From the IMG/VR virus record IMGVR_UViG_3300007640_000095, positions 1 to 36,737 of that record: 36,737 nt of DNA. One strand, written 5' to 3'. Every line of letters begins with the position of its first letter. Within the stretch, counting starts at the first letter, position 1. Of the stretch, positions 1-7,681 are shown piece after piece. A program made the translations under genes and the position numbers. This DNA is from a virus. Under the pieces are notes generated by a model, which worked only from the letters and a program-made list of their open reading frames with translations, was not told where the DNA came from and did not search any database.

Positions 1-678
1 CGTGCCGTGTTGAAAGAAGAAATGGGTAAGCACCACGCAGAACACATTAACAAGCTGCTTACTGCTGACAAAGGAACTGCGGCTGGTAACAACTTTGAAT
101 CCATTGACCGTGTAACTGTTGGTGCATCTGCTGGTACAGACGAGGACATTTACTCCATTGACCGAAGTGCAAACTCATGGTCACTTGCAGAACACAACCA
201 AAACTCCGGTACAGACCGAAACCTTTCACTTGACCAACTTGACGACTTGTTCCAAAAGACATGGACTCGTGGTGGAAATCCAAAGGTTATCCTTACTGGT
301 TACGACACTTTGATGCGCTTGCAACAACTCCTTCAAAGCCAACAGCGATTCATGGAAGAGAAGCGTGTTACGCCAACCTACAACGGTGTGAAAGGTGTTC
401 CCGGTGTTGAGGCTGGATTTATCGTTGCTACATACAACGGTGTTCCAATCATCCCATCAAAGGATGTTCAAACCGACACTTTGAGCCGTATGTATTTCCT
501 TGACACTGACTACATGTACTTTAGCACAGCAATTCCAACCCAATACTTTGAGAGTGGTATTGAAACAGGCGACCCATTTGCAATCAACCGACTTGGACAA
601 GAAGGTATGTACCGCACTATGGGTGAACTTTGGACTACTTTCTTTGGTGGACACGGTTCAATCCGTGACCTACAGTGA
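1..678 (+). CDS. Major capsid protein, HK97-like fold (3' part)
   Basis: The reading frame is open to the left edge (R-A-V-L-K-E-E before the first possible internal start), so this is the C-terminal ~225 residues of a longer protein. It probably forms the icosahedral shell. Support: the sequence has the alternating beta-strand and loop look of HK97-type capsid C-termini (P-domain and A-domain), with segments such as NPKVILTGYDTLMRLQQLL, then GVPIIPSKDV followed by MYFLDTDYMYF, and a final GELWTTFFGGHGSIRDL. The 'YNGVPIIPSKDV... MYFLDTD' pattern is typical of tailed-virus major capsid proteins. Position agrees: it opens a head-to-tail gene series and is followed by small decoration-type genes. 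It could be another large head protein, but capsid is much the best fit. Confidence 0.72.
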   Translation, partial: RAVLKEEMGKHHAEHINKLLTADKGTAAGNNFESIDRVTVGASAGTDEDIYSIDRSANSWSLAEHNQNSGTDRNLSLDQLDDLFQKTWTRGGNPKVILTGYDTLMRLQQLLQSQQRFMEEKRVTPTYNGVKGVPGVEAGFIVATYNGVPIIPSKDVQTDTLSRMYFLDTDYMYFSTAIPTQYFESGIETGDPFAINRLGQEGMYRTMGELWTTFFGGHGSIRDLQ

Positions 679-694
679 GGTTGAAAAAAACATA

Positions 695-713
695 GAGGTG
701 AAAAAATATGGCA
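695..713 (+). promoter_or_regulatory. Strong ribosome binding site and start (copy 1 of an identical 19-nt element)
   Basis: gaggtgaaaaaatatggca places GAGGTGA seven bases before ATG 708 with an A-rich spacer. The same 19 nt occurs at 1454-1472. Such exact identity at two starts in different genes suggests selection for high translation or a recent duplication of the leader. Confidence 0.7.
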
Positions 714-1121
714 AAAGAACTTGTATTAACTGGAACTGCGACTACGGCACTTGTTGGTGCTTGGGAACTCCGAGCGGGTTCACAAGACACTACTGAATGG
801 CTTGACGGTGCGGCTGATGTTACCTATCCCGGTGGTGGGCCGGGTACTTTCAACGCATCCAACGCTGATGGTGCAAACGGCTACGATGGCGCACCAAAGA
901 TGGCTTTGATTACCATCACCGATGCGGCTGATGCTGAAACCATCATCTTGACTGAGGGTGTTACGGATGCACGAGATGCAACCATTCTCTCAGCAGTAGT
1001 AACAAGCGGTGTTGCAAATGCGGCTCAAACACTCGGATTGAACTTTAGCGGTAAGACAATTACCCTTGAATCATCCGGTACGCACACAGGAACAAGCCAA
1101 TTGATGGTTCTATACCACTGA
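708..1121 (+). CDS. Small virion protein, possible capsid decoration protein
   Basis: 137 residues, ATG start with a strong SD (GAGGTG at 695-700). The protein is rich in Gly, Ala, Thr and small beta-forming residues, has no cysteine, no membrane segment and no signal peptide. The central part (ALITITDAADAETIILTEGV) suggests a compact beta protein. It sits immediately after the capsid gene, the usual place for decoration or head-stabilising proteins, and its translation start is identical over 19 nt to that of the gene at 1467, which suggests both are made in large amounts. I do not recognise the family; decoration is inferred from position and composition only. Confidence 0.5.
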   Translation: MAKELVLTGTATTALVGAWELRAGSQDTTEWLDGAADVTYPGGGPGTFNASNADGANGYDGAPKMALITITDAADAETIILTEGVTDARDATILSAVVTSGVANAAQTLGLNFSGKTITLESSGTHTGTSQLMVLYH

Positions 1122-1131
1122 GGTGTGTTAA

Positions 1132-1455
1132 ATGCCTTCGGTAACTTTCACTGGCCCTTTCTACGAAAGGCGTAGGCGTGATATTTCCGCCTCGTGGATT
1201 CGTGGTGAGGAAGTAGAAGTTACACAAGAGTGGCTAAATGAGTGGCGACACTCATTACCAGCAAAGCACTTTCTCATTGTTGGGGATGAAGGAGTCACCG
1301 TAGATGGTGGCAATGACGGCATCCCCGACAATGGGTGGTCACGAAAGGACATCCTTAAATGGCTTGATGATAACGGTGTAGATAGGGGCAGTGGTTACTT
1401 AACAAAAACCGCCGCTCTCGCTCTTGTAGAGGAACATTTAACACAAACAGAATGA
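1132..1455 (+). CDS. Head-region protein with HeH/LEM-like C-terminal helical domain
   Basis: 107 residues. The N-terminal half (to about residue 60) is basic and aromatic (FYERRRR near residues 11-17) and looks like a small beta domain. Residues about 70-104 (WSRKDILKWLDDNG..., TKTAALALVEEHL) have the helix-extension-helix pattern of HeH/LEM/Rho-N-like domains, with a 'sxxdlxxxLxxxgi' first helix and a 'tKxxLlxlve' second helix. Such domains occur in small phage proteins coded next to the capsid and often bind DNA or mediate assembly. The start at 1132 follows TGAGGTG, in which the upstream stop codon overlaps the SD. Function in the virion is not known; an assembly or DNA-contact role is inference. 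Confidence 0.5.
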   Translation: MPSVTFTGPFYERRRRDISASWIRGEEVEVTQEWLNEWRHSLPAKHFLIVGDEGVTVDGGNDGIPDNGWSRKDILKWLDDNGVDRGSGYLTKTAALALVEEHLTQTE

Positions 1456-1472
1456 GGTGAAAAAATATGGCA
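1454..1472 (+). promoter_or_regulatory. Strong ribosome binding site and start (copy 2)
   Basis: This is identical to 695-713. Here the SD also contains the upstream stop: TGAGGTGA at 1453-1460 ends the 107-residue gene. Confidence 0.7.
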
Positions 1473-1739
1473 TCAACAATTGATAACAGACCAACCGTTT
1501 TTGGCGACAGAATGATTATCACAGGCACTTACACTGCTGGTGAAACCACAATTGATTTGAGCAGTTTCCTTTCGGAAATTGACTTCGCTGGTGTGAACTC
1601 TATTGCATCAGTCGTTGGTACAACACCACCAGTTACAGTAGCGGACACAGCAGGCTTTAGTGGCTCAACAGTAACCGTCATTGGTGCTGGTGGTGCAACG
1701 GCTGGCGGCTCATTCATCGCTATTGGTCGTCGTGCTTGA
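1467..1739 (+). CDS. Small beta-rich virion protein, decoration-like
   Basis: 90 residues. The N-terminus (RPTVFGDRMIITGTYTAG, then TTIDLSSFLSEI) resembles a family of small proteins often seen in marine tailed viruses just after the capsid gene, with the pattern 'PTVFGdkrvvxGTyt...idl'. The C-terminus is Gly/Ala rich and ends FIAIGRRA. No cysteine and no membrane helix. The ATG is preceded by the 19-nt stretch gaggtgaaaaaatatggca (1454-1472) that also starts the gene at 708. The name is based on resemblance from memory and context, so the exact virion role (decoration, head fibre base) is uncertain. Confidence 0.5.
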   Translation: MASTIDNRPTVFGDRMIITGTYTAGETTIDLSSFLSEIDFAGVNSIASVVGTTPPVTVADTAGFSGSTVTVIGAGGATAGGSFIAIGRRA

Positions 1740-1750
1740 GGTGATACCTC
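1738..1750 (+). promoter_or_regulatory. SD hairpin before the TTG start at 1751
   Basis: GAGGT-GAT-ACCTC is a perfect 5-bp inverted repeat with a 3-nt loop. It contains the full SD GAGGTGAT and ends one base before the TTG start. Folding would hide the SD, unless ribosomes arriving from the overlapping upstream stop (TGA 1737-1739) open it, so this is a natural coupling device. Confidence 0.55.
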
Positions 1751-1933
1751 TTGGCAGTGAGTCCTACAGTGACAGTGCTTGGCCCTTATTCGCCTAAGCA
1801 GTTCAGTGATATTGGTGCATTAGGCACACTTATTACTACTGAATCTGCGGGTTTAGTTGGTACTACTTTAGTTTCAGCAGAACCAGTCACGGTGCTTGGA
1901 AACATCTTTATTGTCTATACCACCGTTCCTTGA
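1751..1933 (+). CDS. Very small hydrophobic/beta protein (60 residues)
   Basis: Start is TTG at 1751, five bases after a full archaeal-type SD GAGGTGAT (1738-1745); an in-frame GTG at 1757 is the alternative. The protein is almost entirely Val, Thr, Leu, Gly, Ser and Pro and may form a small beta sheet; it has no clear membrane helix, as hydrophobic runs are broken by polar residues. It is weakly similar in character, with repeated VTVLG (VTVLGPYSP and VTVLGNIFI), to the preceding 90-residue protein, which has TVTVIGAGG. It could be a short paralogue or a fragment of the same fold. Function unknown; the frame is supported by its SD, tight spacing and the next gene starting 9 bases after its stop. 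Confidence 0.42.
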   Translation: MAVSPTVTVLGPYSPKQFSDIGALGTLITTESAGLVGTTLVSAEPVTVLGNIFIVYTTVP

Positions 1934-1942
1934 GGTGGTTAA

Positions 1943-2242
1943 GTGGGCTTTGATGTTAGAAACATTGACCTAAGTGACATCACAAGAGCGAGTAAGCAAG
2001 GTCGTAAGGCTGACTATGAATATGGTGGCGATGTCGTCACAAATACTGATAGGCCACTGGCAGGGATTACACAATCACAGCGTAACCGTAATCAAGATAT
2101 AGGTGATATACTTAACATTGGTGCAGGAACACGATGCGTACATTGTGGCTTCCTCCATTTCTTATGGAGAGCCACCTGTGGCGCATGTGAAAAACCTATG
2201 GAATATAACTTAGGCCATCGTGACGAAAAGAAGAGGTTGTGA
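1943..2242 (+). CDS. Zinc-ribbon protein in head gene cluster
   Basis: 99 residues, GTG start after TGAGGTGG. The N-terminal 60 residues are polar and look flexible (ADYEYGG..., NRNQDIGD). The C-terminal part has a CxxC...CxxC zinc ribbon: C65 and C68 (CVHC), then C79 and C82 (CGAC). The 10-residue spacing between pairs is short, so this is a compact zinc-binding knuckle. Similar small zinc-ribbon proteins are common in archaeal and giant-genome viruses, but I cannot assign a role. Lying between decoration genes and the adaptor, it may be a minor head component or an assembly factor. The next gene also ends in a zinc ribbon, so the two could form a functional pair. Confidence 0.55.
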   Translation: MGFDVRNIDLSDITRASKQGRKADYEYGGDVVTNTDRPLAGITQSQRNRNQDIGDILNIGAGTRCVHCGFLHFLWRATCGACEKPMEYNLGHRDEKKRL

Positions 2243-2248
2243 TTTATT

Positions 2249-2872
2249 ATGAGTAAAATTTTAATTAAACAATTACGGCCACATCGTCAAAAGGTTTTGA
2301 CAGAAGATGGCGAAGAAATGCGTTTGCAACAATGGGCAAACAAAAAAGCCGCTTCTGTTATGCGACAGGCTGGTGGGGATGCTACAGGTGAGCAGTTCAC
2401 ACAGGCTCGTGACGCTCTCATGCGTGAGGCTGTAGCCAACCCCGAAGAGCATGGCCTCAATTTCATGGGCGAGCGTGTGCCATTTGAGGGGCAAGAATTA
2501 GAAGAGCCGCTGAGTGAGCCGGATATGGAGGCTGAGAAGCCTCAGTTGCCGGAGTCTATTGAACAATTGCGGGGCGGAAATCTCTTTGACGAGCAGGGCA
2601 AACTTCGCCAAACACTCCCACCACAAGAGGATGAGGATGAAGAGTTTAATCCCGATGCTGAGGCTGAACACCTCCGCCGCATCATGACTTCTCGTGATGT
2701 TGCTATGCGTGATGCTTGGAGTGTGTTGAAGCAAGGGCCGTATGATTGGCAAGGTAGTGAATATGACACATATTGCCCAAGATGCCACAAAGGTATTTAT
2801 CGGGAAAATGAAGATGATTTGTTGCTTCTTCGTGAATTAGGCATGTGTGCCGATTGTGCAATGAAGGGTTGA
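2249..2872 (+). CDS. Acidic protein with C-terminal zinc ribbon and AWxxLK motif
   Basis: 207 residues. The N-terminus (1-40) is basic and helical (SKILIKQLRPHRQK...QQWANKKAASVMRQ). The middle (about 75-145) is strongly acidic and low-complexity (EDEDEEFNPDAEAEH), as in scaffold-like or disordered linkers. Residues 154-162 hold RDAWSVLKQ, a short peptide also seen in two proteins at 27364 and 27691. The C-terminus has a zinc ribbon: C176 and C179 (CPRC), C200 and C203 (CADC). The layout of basic end, acidic coil and metal knuckle could suit a scaffolding or internal head protein, but that is a guess. The start follows AAGAGGTTGTGA, a good SD overlapping the previous stop. Confidence 0.5.
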   Translation: MSKILIKQLRPHRQKVLTEDGEEMRLQQWANKKAASVMRQAGGDATGEQFTQARDALMREAVANPEEHGLNFMGERVPFEGQELEEPLSEPDMEAEKPQLPESIEQLRGGNLFDEQGKLRQTLPPQEDEDEEFNPDAEAEHLRRIMTSRDVAMRDAWSVLKQGPYDWQGSEYDTYCPRCHKGIYRENEDDLLLLRELGMCADCAMKG

Positions 2873-2885
2873 GGGGGTATGATGT

Positions 2886-4457
2886 ATGCCAGTAGTGTTC
2901 AGTCCCGGTGAGCCGGAAACTCGGCCTCTTGACCCTACTGCTGTTGTGTACTGCACTGCCCAACAAGTCGCTGACCTGCTGGACATTGGCCCGCAAGACG
3001 CTATCCTCATGAGTGCTGATGCTGATAGTGATGCTGTGTATATTACAGGCAATGAATTCCGTCAAGTAGGTTTTAGCGTAGGCGACAAAATCCGTATTTA
3101 CAGTGATGCTGACCCATTCGGCCAAGAAGATTTAGAAATTACGGCCATTGGAAGAGGGGCTGATAGTAAAACAGGGCATGTAAAACTAACAGTTAATGGT
3201 ACAATTACAACTACAGATTTTGAAATAGCAGACAATGGATATGTGCAAAATCAAGCATCCTTTACTAATGGGCGAACTCGTGGTATGACAAAGGATAAGG
3301 TTGAACATATCATCCTCAAGATGCAAGACCGCATTGATAATTTGACACGCAATGCTTGGCGACCATATTTGGTAGCCGCAGAATTCATCAATTTTGATAC
3401 ATACAAGCCATACCGACGACGATATTATACTGATTATGTTGGTACGACACCACTCCTATTCCGTAACATACAACAAATGCTTCGTATTGAGTTATGGCAA
3501 GGTGATGATTATCGTGAAATTGCCGCCGCAGAAGCACGCATTAAATTTGACGATGTAACTTCATTAAGTGGTAAAAGTGTGTATCTTTCACCCGGCAATG
3601 GAAGTGTTGCCACTCTTACCGCAGGTAGTGGAACAGGACAATGGCGAGCCGATTTTGATTCAACAACTGTTGCTCAAAACTTTACAGACCTCATCAATAA
3701 AGAAGATAGAGTGAACAAAGTCGCTGTAGAATTTTCACCAGCATTTACTTTAGAAGGCTCTACATCAAATGTGGGTGTTCATAATGAATTCCTTGCATCT
3801 TGTAATGCTGATTATGGTACTGGAATCGTGAAAGTTACTTCTATGCGTGCTGTTAAAGCAGGAGAGGTTTGTAGCATTGTCGCTGATAGCACTGACATTG
3901 AAATTTCACAAACTCAGTTAGCCTCAACCACCGCATCGGCTGAGGTCGGTGGTACAATTACTGTGGCTGATACAACTGATTTTGTAAATGCTGGTGTTGC
4001 TACTGATGGTACAAATGTATTCCGCTACACCGCAAAAACTGCTACAACATTTACTGGATGTGTAGTAGTTACGGGTAGCCTTCCATCCAGTGGAACAATT
4101 ACTCAGCATTCTTTCCTTGTTGATTTACAAGGAGGCTCAAGCAGTGGTGATAATGGTCGCCTTCGTGATTGGTGGCTTGACCATGAAATGGGTATTATTT
4201 ACTTTAACAACTCTTATCCTTTCTTTGAATGGAATGCTGTTAAGGTGGCATACATTTATGGTGAGCGATATGTGGAAAAAGCCATTGAGGATATATGTAC
4301 AAAAATGGTTGCCATAGAATTACTAATGGCTGATGACCGCAGTGTACTCATTCCCGAAGGAACTCAAAATATTGACCTCGCCAGCAAGGTACAATTATAC
4401 CAAGCCGAGATTGAGCGAACCCTACCAAAATATGTTGAATTGGTGGTGTTTGAGTGA
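2886..4457 (+). CDS. Probable head-tail adaptor (connector) with inserted beta domains
   Basis: 523 residues. The N-terminal part (about 15-35: AVVYCTAQQVADLLDIGPQD) and the helical C-terminal end (about 455-520: YVEKAIEDICTKMVAIELLMADDRS...KVQLYQAEIERTLPKYVELVVFE) look like the helical halves of gp6/gp15-type head-tail adaptors, which bind under the portal. Between them are beta-rich insertions, including residues about 355-405 with TITVADTTDFV...NVFRYTAKTATTFTGCV, a motif frequent in tail and connector proteins. At 523 residues it is several times longer than a minimal adaptor (~100-150), apparently because of these insertions. Its place between capsid and tail-completion genes agrees. It ends in GTGA, overlapping the next start by 4 nt. 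Function is inferred from order and weak resemblance. Confidence 0.5.
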   Translation: MPVVFSPGEPETRPLDPTAVVYCTAQQVADLLDIGPQDAILMSADADSDAVYITGNEFRQVGFSVGDKIRIYSDADPFGQEDLEITAIGRGADSKTGHVKLTVNGTITTTDFEIADNGYVQNQASFTNGRTRGMTKDKVEHIILKMQDRIDNLTRNAWRPYLVAAEFINFDTYKPYRRRYYTDYVGTTPLLFRNIQQMLRIELWQGDDYREIAAAEARIKFDDVTSLSGKSVYLSPGNGSVATLTAGSGTGQWRADFDSTTVAQNFTDLINKEDRVNKVAVEFSPAFTLEGSTSNVGVHNEFLASCNADYGTGIVKVTSMRAVKAGEVCSIVADSTDIEISQTQLASTTASAEVGGTITVADTTDFVNAGVATDGTNVFRYTAKTATTFTGCVVVTGSLPSSGTITQHSFLVDLQGGSSSGDNGRLRDWWLDHEMGIIYFNNSYPFFEWNAVKVAYIYGERYVEKAIEDICTKMVAIELLMADDRSVLIPEGTQNIDLASKVQLYQAEIERTLPKYVELVVFE

Positions 4458-4822
4458 ATCAGCGTGACTTCATGCGTGAAGGTGAAGGTATTCATCAACG
4501 AGTTATTGATGAACTTTTCAAGAAAGATAAAATGATGCAACAGCAATTTCATGAGCAATTTACGACTCAACCAGCCTCGTTTCGTGAGCAAATGGAACGC
4601 ATTGAGGCGGGTGCTAAGGGATTTACTATTCAAGACGGTTATCCAATCAACAATTCAACAGGACAACCTGCTACAGAAATTGAACTTAAATTGATTCAAG
4701 ATGCTACAGATAAAGCCATGTTACGACAAAATCCCGACCTTGAGCGGTTTAATTTACGATATGACAATGGGTTTTTCATCCCCCTTGACTTCAAGAAAAT
4801 CATTGAAAAGGAGGGATTGTGA
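4454..4822 (+). CDS. Head-closure or neck candidate
   Basis: 122 residues, GTG start inside the GTGA overlap with the adaptor gene, so translation is probably coupled. The N-terminal 60 residues are strongly helical, charged and rich in Gln and Met (EGIHQRVIDELFKKDKMMQQQFHEQF), perhaps a coiled coil. The second half includes DGYPINNSTGQPATEIELKLIQDATDKAML. No recognised domain. In tailed viruses this slot, after the adaptor and before tail completion, usually holds a head-closure or neck protein; that is the only basis for the name. It overlaps the next gene by 4 nt as well. Confidence 0.42.
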   Translation: MNQRDFMREGEGIHQRVIDELFKKDKMMQQQFHEQFTTQPASFREQMERIEAGAKGFTIQDGYPINNSTGQPATEIELKLIQDATDKAMLRQNPDLERFNLRYDNGFFIPLDFKKIIEKEGL

Positions 4823-5271
4823 TGGTCGCTACTTGGACAGAAGCCCTTGATGTTGTCATCGGACTTTTTCAAAATGATTGGAATAGAGCGAATACCAGTA
4901 ATTATCGCCCTGTAGTGATTGATATTGCTGATACTACAGCCGAGCATGGAAAGCGTCTTGACCTTGAAAAACATGATTATGTCATGGTATATGAAACCGC
5001 TCACAACGAAGAAGCACCCGAATTGTTTTACGACTTCGTAACGACACGCATAAATATCACAGTAGATGTGCGAACAGTTAAGGGGCGTAAGCATTTACAG
5101 GCTCTTGAGAATGAAGTGCGGAGGGTGATACATACCAAGAGGAAAGGTGACGGTTGTACTTTTGACCGTCTTGTATTCAAAACTCGTACTGATTTGAGTG
5201 ACCGAAGTAAATTCCTTTTCCGTATGACATTCCAAATTGAAGTCGTAATTTTAGCAGAACTAATACCATAG
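4819..5271 (+). CDS. Probable tail completion / tail terminator protein
   Basis: 150 residues. The start is GTG at 4819 (4-nt overlap with the previous stop) or the adjoining ATG at 4822, giving one residue less; GGAGGG just upstream fits either. The alpha/beta pattern, with an N-terminal helix (WTEALDVVIGLFQNDW), strands DYVMVYE and INITVDVRT, a helix (RKHLQALENEVRRVI), and a last strand LFRMTFQIEVVILAEL, matches the general shape of tail-terminator/completion proteins that cap the tail tube and join it to the head. It lies directly before the tail tube gene, the normal position. The fold call is by eye; family membership is not proven. Confidence 0.55.
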   Translation: MMVATWTEALDVVIGLFQNDWNRANTSNYRPVVIDIADTTAEHGKRLDLEKHDYVMVYETAHNEEAPELFYDFVTTRINITVDVRTVKGRKHLQALENEVRRVIHTKRKGDGCTFDRLVFKTRTDLSDRSKFLFRMTFQIEVVILAELIP

Positions 5272-5281
5272 GTGAAATAAA

Positions 5282-7183
5282 ATGCCAGCAACAGTGTATA
5301 AGGGTGATTTAGCAGAAGTGTCATTTGCACCGGAGGTGGGATTGTCAATTAGTGCAAATGCCGATTCTAATTTTACAATTAGTCATGGCGACGACCATTC
5401 AATCATTGTATTTGCTGGTCTAAGTGGGCCAACAAACGGCAACACAACTATTTTTGAAACTGTATCGGGTTCACCCGACACATACGAACTAAGATACCCT
5501 CGTGGTATGTTAGTTGGCTCTCAAGTTAAATTTTCACAAACAGGAAGTGACCTTAACGCAAATGATACGGCTGGTGTTTTCACTATCGTATATCAACAAG
5601 GTAACACAATTAAAATTTCACCTAAAATGCTTTCAACTGCTACTACATACAATCAATCGGGAATTAATCTACATATTCTTCCTTACAAAACACCCGCTTT
5701 TGATAATGCTATGACTCAAGGTGCGGGAACTGAATCAGTGCTTACAGACCAATTTTTAGGTATTGCAAACGCACTTACTGTACCCGAAACAAAAGTAGAT
5801 TTGAAGCGTTTCCATGTTGTCGGTCTTGGCCGAGACACCAGCGTGCAAGTGCCGGGTAAGTTCATCACCGAAGGTGGTTCGTTTGAGGTTGCCATGCATT
5901 CTGCTCGTTGGCTCAAATATTGTCTTGGTGGAGAAGTTGTAGCCGCTACCACCGCACCCGATGCAGGTTATCAAACCGCTATTACCAGTGGTAACGATGC
6001 AGAAGCAGGTCAATCCTTTTTAATCTTAAATGATGCATCCACTGTTGCTAATAATAAGGATATGTATTTGGTTATTGTAGATACAAATGAAGTTCCAGTT
6101 ACAACAACTCATGAGGCTGATGGAGGCTCATGGGCTGGTACTTTTGCCAGTATTGCTTTTGATAATGCTGACAAAACAGAAGTACGAAGAATTATTGGTA
6201 AAGATGGCTCAAGTAAATTGTATCTTGATGAACCACTCCTTTATTCTCATGCCGCTGGTACTACTGTGTATCTTTACGATTGGGCAGTATCGGGTACAAA
6301 TCCACCAGCAGTATCTTCTACCAATGTGATTAGTAATGCTGTAACACACTTGTTGTACACAAATACATATCAACCTTCATTCAGTCTTGAAGTTTCACAA
6401 CGCCGTTTAAATGTAGATTCGGGAGAAGGTGCGACTGATGGTAGTGCTACAGACTCAAAAGAGTTATCTCGTGTATTTCGTGGATGTAAAGTCACTGATT
6501 TCACCCTTACAACTGACAATGATGCCGCTCTTCGCTTGGCTGTGAATTTTAATTCAGCATTATGTTATACTGATACAGGCCGTTTAGAGGGAACACCAAT
6601 TACCCGATACGCCGCTCATCGTATGTTTGATGACACAGCAAATACAGACACAAAACGATTTATTTCCGGTATTGCACCATGCACTCAAAAGCCATTTATG
6701 TTCTATAACGGTACAATCAACATGGCTGGTGTACAAGTTGCACAAGTGTTGAACTTTACTTTAACTGGACAAATGGGTATGCAATCATTCCATGTCATAA
6801 AAGGACAAAACAGCGTTAGTAGCGCAACAGAACAAGTACCATTTGGTGGCTCACGAAACACTTCACTCATGGTTGAAGGTCAAACGACTTACGACATGAG
6901 TATGGAAATTATTGTTGATGACCCAATATTCTTCCACGAAATGCGTTCAGCACAAATGTATAGCACTAACGCTGATGCTTCAACTGCTAATCAAATTCGC
7001 ATTGACTTTGAAAAGACAACAACCACAGGCGATACTGAGCGTATGCTGTTGATTATTGATGATTATGTGATTACAGAAGCACCATTACAAATTCCCGAAG
7101 ATAAAGGTGCAATGAAGTCACAACTCAAAATCATGCCAAAAACCATCAAGGTTATTGCACGAGATACTATTCCAAAATACTGA
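5282..7183 (+). CDS. Probable major tail tube protein, large multi-domain version
   Basis: 633 residues, mostly beta. It is the only sizeable gene between the tail-completion candidate and the tail-assembly chaperones, which is where the tail tube gene lies; there is no second large gene that could be a contractile sheath, which argues for a non-contractile tail. The N-terminus (MPATVYKGDLAEVSFAPE) and the C-terminal third (MSMEIIVDDPIFFHEMRSAQ, then a strand-rich end with MLLIIDDYVITEAP) look like tube-type beta-barrel segments. Typical tube proteins have 150-250 residues, so this one carries inserted domains, including LRYPRGMLVGSQVKF (about 65-80). Start follows TAGGTGA, again a stop codon merged with the SD. 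Confidence 0.55.
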   Translation: MPATVYKGDLAEVSFAPEVGLSISANADSNFTISHGDDHSIIVFAGLSGPTNGNTTIFETVSGSPDTYELRYPRGMLVGSQVKFSQTGSDLNANDTAGVFTIVYQQGNTIKISPKMLSTATTYNQSGINLHILPYKTPAFDNAMTQGAGTESVLTDQFLGIANALTVPETKVDLKRFHVVGLGRDTSVQVPGKFITEGGSFEVAMHSARWLKYCLGGEVVAATTAPDAGYQTAITSGNDAEAGQSFLILNDASTVANNKDMYLVIVDTNEVPVTTTHEADGGSWAGTFASIAFDNADKTEVRRIIGKDGSSKLYLDEPLLYSHAAGTTVYLYDWAVSGTNPPAVSSTNVISNAVTHLLYTNTYQPSFSLEVSQRRLNVDSGEGATDGSATDSKELSRVFRGCKVTDFTLTTDNDAALRLAVNFNSALCYTDTGRLEGTPITRYAAHRMFDDTANTDTKRFISGIAPCTQKPFMFYNGTINMAGVQVAQVLNFTLTGQMGMQSFHVIKGQNSVSSATEQVPFGGSRNTSLMVEGQTTYDMSMEIIVDDPIFFHEMRSAQMYSTNADASTANQIRIDFEKTTTTGDTERMLLIIDDYVITEAPLQIPEDKGAMKSQLKIMPKTIKVIARDTIPKY

Positions 7184-7192
7184 GGTGTTATC

Positions 7193-7681
7193 ATGAAAAC
7201 TTCACTAAACAAGTACCGAAGGCTTGGCGCACAAGGATATGCTCAGTGGGTATGTGCTGTAAATGGAGTGGAGTACAGTGAAGATATGGCTGAGTTGAAC
7301 AACCATGCCATACATGCATATGTCAAATCATTGATAGACACTGCCCCTGCTGAAAAACCAGTACAGTTGATTGAAGAAGAAATAGTAAATCCATTCCCTG
7401 CTGATATACAGCAATATGATGCACTTACTGTTGCAGAATTGCGTGACTTATGCAAAGAGCGTGGACTACCAGTATATGGTACGAAGGCTGAAATTATTTT
7501 ACGATTAAAACAAAATGATGAAGGTATCATTCCCGAAGAAGCACCGGAAAGCCCTACCGAAGAGGTAGCCCTTGAAGGTGATTCGGAAGCCCCTACCGAA
7601 GAGGTAGCCGCATCCATTGGAGAGGAAATAAATGACGAAAACAATAGTGACGAACAAGAGCCTGTTATTGACGAACAATGA
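7193..7681 (+). CDS. SAP-domain protein with acidic repeat tail
   Basis: 162 residues. N-terminal 60 residues form a small globular segment (YAQWVCAVNGVEYSEDMAEL). Residues about 77-105 (YDALTVAELRDLCKERGLPV, then TKAEIILRLKQ) are a clear SAP-type helix-extension-helix, a fold that usually binds DNA or acts as an assembly peg. The C-terminal 50 residues are very acidic and contain a two-copy repeat (PTEEVA) coded by a 39-bp tandem repeat. The last 50 bases overlap the start of the next gene in another frame. Position between tube and chaperones suggests a tail-assembly role, but SAP proteins there are also seen as minor head-tail components. Function not proven. Confidence 0.6.
   Translation: MKTSLNKYRRLGAQGYAQWVCAVNGVEYSEDMAELNNHAIHAYVKSLIDTAPAEKPVQLIEEEIVNPFPADIQQYDALTVAELRDLCKERGLPVYGTKAEIILRLKQNDEGIIPEEAPESPTEEVALEGDSEAPTEEVAASIGEEINDENNSDEQEPVIDEQ
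7552..7609 (+). repeat. Two direct copies of a 19-nt unit, each a small hairpin
   Basis: The sequence ccctaccgaagaggtagcc occurs at 7552-7570 and 7591-7609, a 39-nt (13-codon) period. Each copy contains CTACC-GAAGA-GGTAG, a 5-bp stem with a 5-nt loop. It codes the repeated PTEEVA peptide in the acidic tail of the SAP protein and lies 23 nt upstream of the next gene's start, so the hairpins could also affect its translation. Confidence 0.8.

Noticed and set aside
2703-3125. Antisense frame of 140 residues across the zinc-ribbon and adaptor genes
   Set aside because: It overlaps two well-supported genes on the other strand, has no SD, and its composition (rich in His, Cys, Ser and Leu) is that of a reverse-frame shadow.
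5282-7183. Contractile sheath identity for the 633-residue tail protein
   Set aside because: There is only one large gene between tail completion and the chaperones, and no separate tube gene, so a tube in a non-contractile tail is simpler.
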